Part shown: positions 1 through 5,755 of the stretch, one piece after another | Layout: the number at the start of each line of letters is the position of its first letter | How positions within the stretch are numbered: position 1 is the stretch's first letter | Source: CAILHX01 sp036561085 | GTDB taxonomy: Bacteria; Pseudomonadota; Gammaproteobacteria; Burkholderiales; Methylophilaceae | Length of the DNA stretch: 5,755 nucleotides | Assembly (NCBI GenBank): GCA_036561085.1 | Contig: DATBPY010000163.1 | Location: 1 to 5,755, forward strand | Direction of reading: 5' to 3' | Notes under the pieces: generated by a model | Databases searched by the model: none | Told to the model about the DNA's origin: nothing | What the model saw: the letters and a program-made list of their open reading frames with translations, nothing else | Translations under genes and position numbers: made by a program

Positions 1-35
1 ACAGGTAGATCCAGTGCTACGCGGAGTATTTTCAT
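1..35 (-). CDS. priA: Primosomal replication protein N' (PriA helicase), N-terminal fragment
   Basis: Reading the minus strand from an ATG at 35 gives 11 complete codons, MKILRVALDLP, and then runs off the left edge (the next codon begins GT, so valine, alanine, glycine or similar depending on its second base pair; GT fixes valine). This matches the characteristic PriA start, in which a short strand of the form 'xxRVALDxPL' precedes a LFDY motif in the 3'-DNA-binding domain. PriA is the DExH helicase that restarts collapsed replication forks by loading the primosome. A GAGG on the minus strand (complement of about 47-50) lies 11 bases before the ATG and could be its ribosome binding site. The gene is divergent from argS, an order I recall from betaproteobacteria. 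Only 35 bases are visible, so the call rests on a short motif plus context; another protein with a similar start cannot be excluded. Confidence 0.7.
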   Translation of the reverse strand, partial: MKILRVALDLP

Positions 36-108
36 GTTACAGCTTGCCTCGCCATCATCTCGCGTCCCAATGGAGTATCTGGGTTAAAATACCGCCTTTT
101 CCGCAGTA

Positions 109-136
109 TTGACCTGTATTAATCAACACACTTAAT
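109..136 (+). promoter_or_regulatory. Possible sigma-70 promoter for argS and downstream genes
   Basis: TTGACC at 109-114 matches five of six bases of the -35 consensus. After a 16-base spacer, CTTAAT at 131-136 matches four of six bases of the -10 consensus. Transcription would begin near 142-145, leaving a leader of only about 12-15 bases before the argS TTG start at 157. The match is modest and found by eye, and a start site further upstream is possible. Confidence 0.35.
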
Positions 137-139
137 CAA
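119..139 (+). repeat. Short direct repeat TTAATCAA in the argS leader/promoter
   Basis: TTAATCAA occurs exactly at 119-126 and again at 132-139, a spacing of 13 bases from start to start. A degenerate third copy, CTAACCAA, lies at 143-150. The second copy overlaps the proposed -10 box. It could be an operator or simply part of a CA-rich, unstructured leader; the repeat itself is certain, its function is not. Confidence 0.4.
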
Positions 140-156
140 ACACTAACCAAACTATT

Positions 157-1815
157 TTGAAAGCGCATCTTACCCAATTGCTGGCTCAAGCGGCAAAAAC
201 CGTTGCCCCCGAACAGTCGGGGGTCGACATCCTGCTTGAACGCCCAAAATCTGAAAGCCATGGTGATTTCTCGACAAATCTGGCGATGTTATTAGCCAAG
301 CCGTTGCGAAAGAATCCCCGAGTCATTGCCGAAGAACTCATCCAGGCATTGCCTGCCTCACCGGAAGTCGCCAAAGCCGAAATCGCCGGTGTCGGGTTCA
401 TTAACTTTTTTCTGGCGAGCGATACCAAAGCAAGAATAGTCCCGCAGATTTTACAGGCAGGCGAAAAATTTGGATTGAATGATGCGGGTAAAGGTCATAA
501 GGTGATGGTGGAATTCGTGTCTGCCAACCCGACCGGACCTTTGCATGTGGGGCATGGGCGAGGTGCTGCCGTGGGCGATTGCCTCAGTCGGTTATTGGCG
601 GCTACCGGCTGGGATGTGACTCGCGAGTTCTATTACAACGATGCCGGAGCGCAGATCGATAATCTGGTGCTATCGGTGCAATGCCGTTGCCGGGGCATTA
701 CGCCTGACGACACGGCATGGCCGGAAGACGGTTATCGGGGGGATTACATCACGGATATAGCAGAGGCTTATCTGGCGAAAAAAACGATCCAATCAAAGTC
801 GCAGCGAGTCACGGGTTTGGGGGATATCGACAATCTGGTTGCGATCCGGGAGTTTGCAGTGGCATATTTGCGCCATGAGCAAGACCAGGACCTGCAGGCA
901 TTCGGGGTGGATTTCGACGTGTTTTCGCTGGAGTCTGCGCTGTACACCGATGGAAAAGTAAACGAAGTTGTAACCAAATTGATCGATAGTGGTCATACCT
1001 ACGAACAGGATAAGGCGTTGTGGTTGCGCACTACGGATTTTGGCGATGACAAAGATCGTGTGATGCGCAAAGCTGAGGGGGGGTATACCTATTTTGTGCC
1101 TGATGTGGCCTACCATGTTGACAAATGGAATCGGGGTTTTGAGCGCGTGATCAATGAGCAGGGTGCCGATCATCACAGCACGATCAATAGAGTCCGTGCC
1201 GGGTTGCAAGCATTGAATATGGGCATACCGCAAGATTGGCCGGATTATGTATTGCACCAGATGGTAACGGTGATGCGTAATGGCGAGGAAGTGAAGATAT
1301 CCAAGCGCAGCGGCAGCTATGTCACTTTGCGCGATCTGATAGACGAAGTCGGACGTGATGCCACACGCTATTTTCTGGCGGTGCGGCGTCCCGATTCGCA
1401 ACTGGTGTTCGATATCGACCTTGCGCGTGCGCAGACCAATGACAACCCGGTTTACTATATTCAGTATGCGCACGCGCGTATTTGCAGCGTACTCAATCAG
1501 TGGGGCGGTGACGTGACTACACTTGCTACCGTTGATTTAAGCACTTTAAATACTGAACACGAATTGGTTTTATTACAGCGGTTGGCCGATTACCCTGAAG
1601 TGATCGCCAATGCAGCACTTGACCTGGCACCCCATGTATTGGCGAATTACCTTAAAGATTTGGCGGCTGATTTACATAGCTATTACAATGCACAGCAGTT
1701 TCTGGTAGATGACGAGACTGTCAAACTGGCGCGATTGGCTTTAGTTGCCGCGACGCGTCAAGTTCTAAGTTCAGGCCTGAAACTGCTTGGCATCAACGCA
1801 CCAGAAAAAATGTAG
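157..1815 (+). CDS. argS: Arginyl-tRNA synthetase (ArgS), class Ia
   Basis: This enzyme charges tRNA-Arg with arginine in the cytoplasm using ATP. The 552 residues carry the whole family architecture. The N-terminal tRNA-recognition (Add-1) domain covers about 1-90. The Rossmann catalytic core follows, with ANPTGPLHVGHGRG (HIGH signature HVGH at 130-133), YYNDAGAQ (159-166) and GADHH (336-340). The KMSKS-type loop reads KISKR at 380-384. The C-terminal helical anticodon-binding domain runs from about 430 (NPVYYIQYAHAR) to the end. Length is slightly below the 577 residues of E. coli ArgS but normal for the family. The start is TTG: an in-frame TAA at 133-135 rules out a longer protein, the next in-frame ATG (codon 43) would remove half of the N-terminal domain, and MKAHLTQLL is a typical family start. 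No Shine-Dalgarno sequence precedes it. It heads the plus-strand gene cluster, and the stop overlaps the next gene's ribosome binding site. Confidence 0.97.
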   Translation: MKAHLTQLLAQAAKTVAPEQSGVDILLERPKSESHGDFSTNLAMLLAKPLRKNPRVIAEELIQALPASPEVAKAEIAGVGFINFFLASDTKARIVPQILQAGEKFGLNDAGKGHKVMVEFVSANPTGPLHVGHGRGAAVGDCLSRLLAATGWDVTREFYYNDAGAQIDNLVLSVQCRCRGITPDDTAWPEDGYRGDYITDIAEAYLAKKTIQSKSQRVTGLGDIDNLVAIREFAVAYLRHEQDQDLQAFGVDFDVFSLESALYTDGKVNEVVTKLIDSGHTYEQDKALWLRTTDFGDDKDRVMRKAEGGYTYFVPDVAYHVDKWNRGFERVINEQGADHHSTINRVRAGLQALNMGIPQDWPDYVLHQMVTVMRNGEEVKISKRSGSYVTLRDLIDEVGRDATRYFLAVRRPDSQLVFDIDLARAQTNDNPVYYIQYAHARICSVLNQWGGDVTTLATVDLSTLNTEHELVLLQRLADYPEVIANAALDLAPHVLANYLKDLAADLHSYYNAQQFLVDDETVKLARLALVAATRQVLSSGLKLLGINAPEKM

Positions 1816-1818
1816 GGA
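1814..1818 (+). promoter_or_regulatory. Ribosome binding site overlapping the argS stop codon
   Basis: AGGGA shares two bases with the argS TAG stop (1813-1815) and lies 5 bases before the ATG at 1824. It fixes the start of the SPOR-domain gene. Because ribosomes terminating on argS cover the site, translation of the two genes may be coupled. Confidence 0.6.
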
Positions 1819-1823
1819 CCCCC

Positions 1824-2483
1824 ATGGCTAAAGATTATAAAACTTCACCTTCCAAACTTCCTCCTACCAAGCAAAAATCCGAGGGTAAAGGCAATCCTTT
1901 ACTGATTGGAGTATTGGTTGGATTGCTGATTGGCATCGCATTATCAGTCGGGGTTGCACTCTCGGTAAAAAAGACCGCCAGTGCTTTCCAGGAAAAGGCA
2001 CAGCCTGCGCCGGTATTGCCTCCGCTACCGGCACCTAAAGATGATGTGGTCAAAAAAGCACCAGAGACTGGCGGTGGTGATATTTCGTCCGAAAATGTTG
2101 AACAGCCGCAAAAAAACGGTACTGATAAAAAAACCGGCAAAGATCGATTCACTTTTTACGACATTCTTACCGAGCCGGAAAAAGGTGCAGCAACAGCAGA
2201 AGTAAAGCCTGTACCTGAACCCGCGCCGCTGGAACCTGTCGAAACCAAGAATGGCGGCAGCTTTGCGCAAGTGGGTGCTTTCCAGACTACGGAAGAAGCG
2301 GACAACCTGAAAGCCAAGCTGGCGTTATTAGGCATGGATGCGGTTATACAAAAAACGACTATCTCCGGAATGGGCGTGATATATCGTGTACGCGTCGGAC
2401 CATACAAGAACAGCGATGATATGAATCAAGCGCGTGCATTACTGGCCAAAAACGGTATTAAATCGGATCCGGTCAAAAATTAA
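1824..2483 (+). CDS. Membrane-anchored SPOR-domain protein, FtsN-like
   Basis: This is a 219-residue bitopic inner-membrane protein. A short basic cytoplasmic tail (1-24) precedes one transmembrane helix (about 25-48) carrying glycines at 29, 33 and 37 in a GxxxGxxxG pattern. A proline-, lysine- and glutamate-rich, low-complexity periplasmic linker (about 50-140) follows, then a C-terminal SPOR domain (about 145-219; FAQVGAF at 147-153, YRVRVGPY at 187-194). SPOR domains bind denuded glycan strands of septal peptidoglycan, so a role in division or envelope maintenance is expected. The linker contains RFTFYDIL (108-115), like the F-x-FY-x-IL motif I recall in FtsN-like proteins encoded next to argS in betaproteobacteria. 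The topology matches FtsN, but E. coli FtsN is longer (319 residues) and orthology cannot be shown here, so no symbol is given. Start ATG follows AGGGA by 5 bases. It sits 8 bases after argS and 27 before dsbA. Confidence 0.9.
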   Translation: MAKDYKTSPSKLPPTKQKSEGKGNPLLIGVLVGLLIGIALSVGVALSVKKTASAFQEKAQPAPVLPPLPAPKDDVVKKAPETGGGDISSENVEQPQKNGTDKKTGKDRFTFYDILTEPEKGAATAEVKPVPEPAPLEPVETKNGGSFAQVGAFQTTEEADNLKAKLALLGMDAVIQKTTISGMGVIYRVRVGPYKNSDDMNQARALLAKNGIKSDPVKN

Positions 2484-2510
2484 AGAACCTAAACAATCAA
2501 GGAAAATTTT

Positions 2511-3161
2511 ATGAAATCGTTATTTGCAAGTCTGTTGATGCTGGTGGCTTTTACCTCTTCCTATGCAGATACTCCGCAAGTTCCTAAAGAAGGTACTGAA
2601 TATTTAGCTACGCCACAGGTAATGCAGACAGATAATCCGGCCAAGATCGAAGTGACGGAACTGTTTTGGTACGGTTGTCCGCATTGTTATCATCTTGAGC
2701 CTACTCTCGAAGCCTGGGTCAAGAAATTACCCAAAGATGTCGAATTCAAGCGTGTACCGGGCATCGCCCGTCCGGAATGGGTACCGATGGCTAAAGCTTA
2801 TTACACGCTGGAAGCATTTGGGCTGGTAGACAAGCTTCATGGCGCTTTATTTGACGCTATCCATAAGCAGAGAGTGTTGTCGCAGACTGCAGATGAAGCG
2901 GCCTTGATCGACTGGATCACCCGGCAATCCGGGTTGGATCATAAAAAAGTAGAAGATACTTTCCGCTCATTCTCAGTGACGACGAAAGTGTCGCGCGCCT
3001 ATCAGGTGTTCCAGACTTCCGGCGCCACCGGCGTTCCTTCTCTGATCGTTGAAGGTCGTTATCTGACTTCCAGCACTCTTGCCGGTAGTACTGATGACGC
3101 TCTGAGAGTAACGGATTACCTGATTGAAAAAGTTCGGGCGGAGCACACAGGGAAGCATTAG
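2511..3161 (+). CDS. dsbA: Thiol:disulfide interchange protein DsbA
   Basis: This periplasmic oxidase donates disulfide bonds to newly exported proteins and is re-oxidised by the membrane protein DsbB. The 216-residue precursor begins with a signal peptide: a lysine at 2, a hydrophobic core at about 4-15, and a likely signal peptidase I cut after SYA (residue 19). The thioredoxin fold carries the active site FWYGCPHC, with the redox pair C56 and C59 and the CPHC dipeptide typical of strongly oxidising DsbA. The cis-proline loop is GVPS (174-177, P176). The DsbA helical insertion lies between, from about 85 to 165. No other cysteines are present in the mature part. Size matches E. coli DsbA (208 residues in the precursor). 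A clear AAGGA (2499-2503) lies 7 bases before the ATG. It follows the SPOR gene by 27 bases and precedes the SDR gene by 6. No dsbB is visible in the window. Confidence 0.95.
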   Translation: MKSLFASLLMLVAFTSSYADTPQVPKEGTEYLATPQVMQTDNPAKIEVTELFWYGCPHCYHLEPTLEAWVKKLPKDVEFKRVPGIARPEWVPMAKAYYTLEAFGLVDKLHGALFDAIHKQRVLSQTADEAALIDWITRQSGLDHKKVEDTFRSFSVTTKVSRAYQVFQTSGATGVPSLIVEGRYLTSSTLAGSTDDALRVTDYLIEKVRAEHTGKH

Positions 3162-3167
3162 TTTTTC

Positions 3168-3926
3168 ATGCGCGTCTTTATCACCGGGGCATCTAGCGGT
3201 ATCGGTGCTGCGCTGGCACGGTATTATGCGGCGCAGGGCGCGCAATTGGGTTTAGTTGGACGAGATCAGCAACGGCTGGATGCACTGGCAACGGAATTAG
3301 CCGGCGACAGTGCGGTTTATGTAGCGGATGTGCGCGATAGCCGGTCTTTGCAGCAGGCTGCACAGCATTTCATGCAGCGTTTCGGCTTGCCGGATATCGT
3401 GATCGCTAATGCCGGGGTTTCCAGCGGAACATTGACGGAGCAGGCGGAACATCTGGCAACCTTCCGCGCTATTATGGAAATCAATGTTCTAGGCATGGTA
3501 CACACTTTCCAGCCTTTTTTAAAAGCCATGAAAGATCGTGCGCAAGGGCAACTGGTAGGCATTGCCAGTGTGGCTGGTTTGCGCGGCATTCCAGGTGCAA
3601 GTGCTTATTCGGCTTCCAAGGCTGCAGCTATCTCATATCTGGAGAGCCTGCGCGTGGAACTGGCAGGTTCCGGTATTAGCGTCACTACCATTTGTCCCGG
3701 CTACATACGTACACCAATGACAGATATCAACCCTTACAAAATGCCGTTTCTGATGGAAGCGGATGTCGCTGCGCAAAAGATGGCGAATATCATCTCAAAA
3801 AAGAGACGTTATGCCATTCTGCCTTGGCAGATGGCTCTGTTGGGTAGGTTTATAAAGATATTGCCAGCCTGCATCTGGGATTGGGTAATGAAAAAAGCGC
3901 CTCATAAACCGCATCTGGAACTCTGA
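3168..3926 (+). CDS. Short-chain dehydrogenase/reductase (classical SDR), substrate unknown
   Basis: This 252-residue protein is a probable NAD(P)(H)-dependent oxidoreductase of the classical SDR family. The Rossmann nucleotide-binding motif TGASSGIG is at residues 6-13, the structural NAG motif at 81-83, and the catalytic tetrad is N106, S134, Y147 and K151 (YSASK, 147-151). The PG motif after the active site is at 177-178. R32 and D33 just after the second strand (VGRD) resemble SDRs that prefer NADP(H), but this is only suggestive. The last part, about 215-243, is hydrophobic and aromatic with lysines (PWQMALL, CIWDWVMKK), which could form a membrane-associating tail as in COG0300-type SDRs. 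The ATG at 3168 places the motif at the usual distance from the N-terminus. The nearest purine-rich sequence (AGGGA, 3149-3153) is 14 bases away inside dsbA, so initiation probably depends on coupling to dsbA, 6 bases upstream. The physiological substrate cannot be deduced. Confidence 0.92.
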   Translation: MRVFITGASSGIGAALARYYAAQGAQLGLVGRDQQRLDALATELAGDSAVYVADVRDSRSLQQAAQHFMQRFGLPDIVIANAGVSSGTLTEQAEHLATFRAIMEINVLGMVHTFQPFLKAMKDRAQGQLVGIASVAGLRGIPGASAYSASKAAAISYLESLRVELAGSGISVTTICPGYIRTPMTDINPYKMPFLMEADVAAQKMANIISKKRRYAILPWQMALLGRFIKILPACIWDWVMKKAPHKPHLEL

Positions 3927-3944
3927 TCTAGGGTTTAGAATGCC

Positions 3945-5243
3945 ATGATGAATATCGATCCATACACTTCACGCCGCAAAACTTTACTGCAGAAACTGGG
4001 TGATGGTGTCGCCATCATCCCTACGGCAACTGAAAAGCAGCGTAATAGCGATGCGCATTATGCCTATCGTTTCGATAGCTATTCCTGGTATCTGACTGGT
4101 TTTAACGAACCCGAAGCAGTGTTGGTACTAGTTGGCGGTGCGCAACCAAAATCCATCCTGTTTTGCCGCGACAAAGATATGGAGCGCGAAATATGGGATG
4201 GTTTCCGGTACGGACCTGAAGGCGCAAAAAAAGAATTCGGGTTCGATGAAGCCTATTCTATCGCCGAGTTTGATAAAAAACTGCCCGAACTCATCGCTAA
4301 CCGCACTACGTTATGGCACTCCCTGGGTCATGATGCCGCTTGGGACACCCGTATTTCCACTGCGCTGAACGCGGTGCGCGCCCAAACCCGCGCCGGCAAA
4401 CGTGCGCCCGCACAGATCAATGATCTGCGCCAGTTACTCGATGCGATGCGATTACTAAAAGATGCGCACGAGATCAGCACCATGCGGCGTGCCGCGGATA
4501 TCAGTTCCGGTGCCCATGCCCGCGCCATGCAGGCATCGCGCGTGGGTTTGCATGAATATGCGCTCGAAGCAGAACTGAGTTACGAATTCAGGCGTAACGG
4601 AGCGGATGCTCATGCCTATACCCCTATTGTTGCCGGCGGCAGTAATGCCTGCGTATTGCATTATGTGAGCAACAATCAATTATTGCGGGACAATACGCTG
4701 GTGTTGATCGACGCCGGTTGCGAAGTCGAGGGTTACGCATCCGACATTACCCGCACTTTTCCTGTGAACGGCAGATTCAGCGCTGCACAGCGTGATGTCT
4801 ATGAGATCGTACTGGCTGCACAAACGGCGGCGATCGAGATGGTCAAGCCGGGGAATACTTTTATTGCGCCGCATGAAGCTGCATTGAACACTCTGGTGCA
4901 GGGCATGATCGATCTGAAGCTGCTGAAAGGCAACGTAGAAACTAATATCGAGTCGGAAGCCTATAAGCGTTTTTATATGCATCGCACCAGCCATTGGCTG
5001 GGCTTGGATGTGCATGACGCAGGCGAATATAAGGATGGTGAGGCGTGGGTGAAATTCGTTCCTGGAATGGCGTTGACTGTAGAGCCTGGTCTTTATATCC
5101 GCGCAGCAGACGATATTCCTAAACATCTGGCCGACATCGGCATACGCATTGAAGATGATGTACTGGTAACTGAATCCGGTTCTCATGTGTATACCTCTGC
5201 GCCCAAATCCGTAGCTGAGATTGAAGCGGTGATGCAACGGTGA
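3945..5243 (+). CDS. pepP: Xaa-Pro aminopeptidase P (PepP), M24 family
   Basis: This cytoplasmic dimanganese peptidase removes the N-terminal residue from peptides with proline in second position. The 432 residues match E. coli PepP (441) in layout. The N-terminal creatinase-type domain (about 1-170) includes AIIPTATEKQRNSD and YLTGFNEPEAV. The 'pita-bread' catalytic domain follows, with all five metal ligands in place: D256, D267, H350, E380 and E403, equivalent to D260, D271, H354, E383 and E406 of E. coli. The active-site histidines H239 (VLHY) and H357 (DVHD) are also present, so the enzyme should be active. The start could be ATG at 3945 or the next ATG at 3948. AGGG at 3930-3933 is 11 bases from the first and 14 from the second, which favours 3945. 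An out-of-frame ATG at 3940 lies just before. The gene follows the SDR gene by 18 bases and overlaps the ubiH-like gene by 4. Confidence 0.96.
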   Translation: MMNIDPYTSRRKTLLQKLGDGVAIIPTATEKQRNSDAHYAYRFDSYSWYLTGFNEPEAVLVLVGGAQPKSILFCRDKDMEREIWDGFRYGPEGAKKEFGFDEAYSIAEFDKKLPELIANRTTLWHSLGHDAAWDTRISTALNAVRAQTRAGKRAPAQINDLRQLLDAMRLLKDAHEISTMRRAADISSGAHARAMQASRVGLHEYALEAELSYEFRRNGADAHAYTPIVAGGSNACVLHYVSNNQLLRDNTLVLIDAGCEVEGYASDITRTFPVNGRFSAAQRDVYEIVLAAQTAAIEMVKPGNTFIAPHEAALNTLVQGMIDLKLLKGNVETNIESEAYKRFYMHRTSHWLGLDVHDAGEYKDGEAWVKFVPGMALTVEPGLYIRAADDIPKHLADIGIRIEDDVLVTESGSHVYTSAPKSVAEIEAVMQR

Positions 5244-5755
5244 ACCCGCATATAGTCATTGTGGGCGGCGGTCCGGTAGGCGCAGCTTTTGCCTTGGCTT
5301 TGGCCGACAGCGGTTTGAAGGTTACGGTGCTGGAATCGCGGCAAGCGGCGACCCCACTCGCATCCCGCGCCATCGCTTTATCAGAGAGTAGCCACCTGAT
5401 CCTGGAACGTCTCGGGATATGGCATCAGCTAGTCGCTGAGGCAGCACCGATGCGTAGTATCCATATCTCTGAAAAAGGCCGTTTCGGTCGCACCGTGCTT
5501 ACGGCCGAACAATTCAACCATCCAGCCTTAGGCTATGTGGTGGATTATGTGCACTTGGGTACCGTGTTGGAACAAGCGTTGGCAGAGCATGTGCAGCTAC
5601 GTTACGGCGCGGCAGTACAATCTTTGCAGCCAGATGCTGAAGGCTGTACGGTGAATTTTGAGCAAGCGGGAGAATTACACAGCATACGCGCGCAACTGAC
5701 CGTAGTCGCTGACGGCGGCCGCAGTCTCAACAACATCCCCGGTCTGAATCGCGAA
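5240..5755 (+). CDS. ubiH: UbiH-type FAD-dependent ubiquinone hydroxylase, N-terminal part
   Basis: The 172 visible codons run without a stop to the window edge; about 200 more would be expected for a normal length near 390. The protein begins with a Rossmann FAD-binding motif (GGGPVG, 9-14) ending in an acidic residue, E32, that would bind the ribose. Then come SRAIALSE (42-49) and LERLGIW (55-61), both typical of the UbiH/UbiF/VisC family, followed by ALGYVVDY (96-103) and the second FAD/NADPH motif VADGGRS (156-162). Family members hydroxylate the aromatic ring of the ubiquinone precursor at the inner face of the membrane. The UbiH assignment over UbiF/UbiI rests on the pepP neighbour (pepP-ubiH is also adjacent in E. 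coli) and on the IHISEKGRFG region. The start is GTG at 5240, overlapping the pepP TGA in GTGA; the Rossmann motif lies at the correct distance and the next in-frame ATG (codon 71) is too late. No strong Shine-Dalgarno is seen. Confidence 0.88.
   Translation, partial: MNPHIVIVGGGPVGAAFALALADSGLKVTVLESRQAATPLASRAIALSESSHLILERLGIWHQLVAEAAPMRSIHISEKGRFGRTVLTAEQFNHPALGYVVDYVHLGTVLEQALAEHVQLRYGAAVQSLQPDAEGCTVNFEQAGELHSIRAQLTVVADGGRSLNNIPGLNRE

Larger units (their letters stand above)
36..156. promoter_or_regulatory. Divergent priA/argS intergenic regulatory region
   Basis: These 121 bases separate two divergent starts and must carry the promoters for both directions. They are richer in A and T than the genes. 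Visible elements are a possible forward promoter (109-136), a TAAAAT hexamer at 85-90 that resembles a -10 box but lacks a good -35, a repeated TTAATCAA (119-126 and 132-139), and a weak inverted repeat AATAC/GTATT (88-92 and 106-110) that gains two further G-C pairs after one mismatch, around a 7-base T-rich loop. I could not identify a convincing minus-strand promoter for priA by eye. No small ORF or RNA gene is evident here. Confidence 0.6.

Noticed and set aside
85..90. TAAAAT as a -10 box for an upstream argS promoter
   Set aside because: It matches five of six bases, but the position 17 bases upstream reads GCGTCC-like sequence with no -35 similarity and there is no properly placed TGn extension.
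376..388. ArgS KISKR loop (protein residues 380-384) as a defective KMSKS motif
   Set aside because: Arginyl-tRNA synthetases commonly vary in this loop, and the surrounding sequence is a normal family form; there is no reason to suspect loss of activity. The coordinates given are approximate residue numbers in the protein; on the DNA the loop is at 1294-1308.
793..1473. A 226-codon open frame on the minus strand inside argS
   Set aside because: It lies fully antisense to a clear ArgS coding sequence, its translation shows no recognisable domain, and long antisense frames are a common by-product of codon bias.
1835..2407. Several overlapping minus-strand frames and one plus-strand frame within the SPOR gene
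   Set aside because: They arise from the low-complexity P/K/A-rich linker. The real frame has a good ribosome site, a transmembrane helix and a SPOR domain; the others have none of these.
3019..3035. GC-rich inverted sequence in dsbA (GGCGCCACCGGCG region) as a terminator or attenuator
   Set aside because: It encodes the conserved GATGVPS cis-proline loop of DsbA, has no U-tract after it, and is explained by coding constraint.
4680..5237. A 185-codon open frame on the minus strand inside pepP
   Set aside because: It is antisense to the metal-ligand region of PepP, which is strongly constrained in the plus frame; the translation has no recognisable fold or signal.
5119..5373. An 84-codon minus-strand frame across the pepP/ubiH junction
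   Set aside because: It is antisense to both the conserved C-terminus of PepP and the FAD-binding motif of the hydroxylase, with an alanine/proline-rich translation of no family character.

Overview
The window reads as an ordinary chromosomal segment of a Gram-negative proteobacterium. The protein sequences (ArgS of the long 'SANPTGPLHVGHGRG' type, an FtsN-like SPOR protein with an internal RFTFYDIL motif, PepP followed by a UbiH-type hydroxylase) and the divergent priA/argS arrangement point to a betaproteobacterium, perhaps near the Nitrosomonadales (Gallionella/Nitrosomonas/Methylotenera-like). That placement is from memory of gene order and protein style; no search was run. Base composition looks close to balanced GC and is even across the genes, with no sign of recent transfer.

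Layout: positions 1-35 hold the first 11 codons of a minus-strand gene, very probably priA. A 121-base divergent intergenic region (36-156) follows, with a plausible forward promoter and a short repeated TTAATCAA element. From 157 to the right edge all genes are on the plus strand and tightly packed: argS (arginyl-tRNA synthetase, TTG start), a membrane-anchored SPOR-domain protein, dsbA (periplasmic thiol oxidase), a classical short-chain dehydrogenase, pepP (Xaa-Pro aminopeptidase) and the 5' part of a ubiH-like FAD monooxygenase cut by the window end. The gaps are 8, 27, 6 and 18 bases, and the last two genes overlap by 4 bases (GTGA), so a single transcription unit starting in front of argS is likely. 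No terminator-like hairpin was seen between the genes.

How the genes work together: argS supplies translation, while the SPOR protein and DsbA act in the envelope (peptidoglycan/septum and disulfide formation). PepP and the UbiH-like protein form the pepP-ubiH pair that is also adjacent in E. coli. The DsbA-ubiquinone link (DsbA is re-oxidised by DsbB, which passes electrons to ubiquinone) is a reasonable functional thread but only an inference from context.

No tRNA, rRNA, CRISPR, insertion sequence or phage feature was found, and no stretch longer than 300 bases lacks a gene. I found no convincing novel system. The most worthwhile points are the unusual argS translation start with its CA-rich leader, the repeats in the divergent promoter region, and the unassigned SDR fixed between dsbA and pepP.
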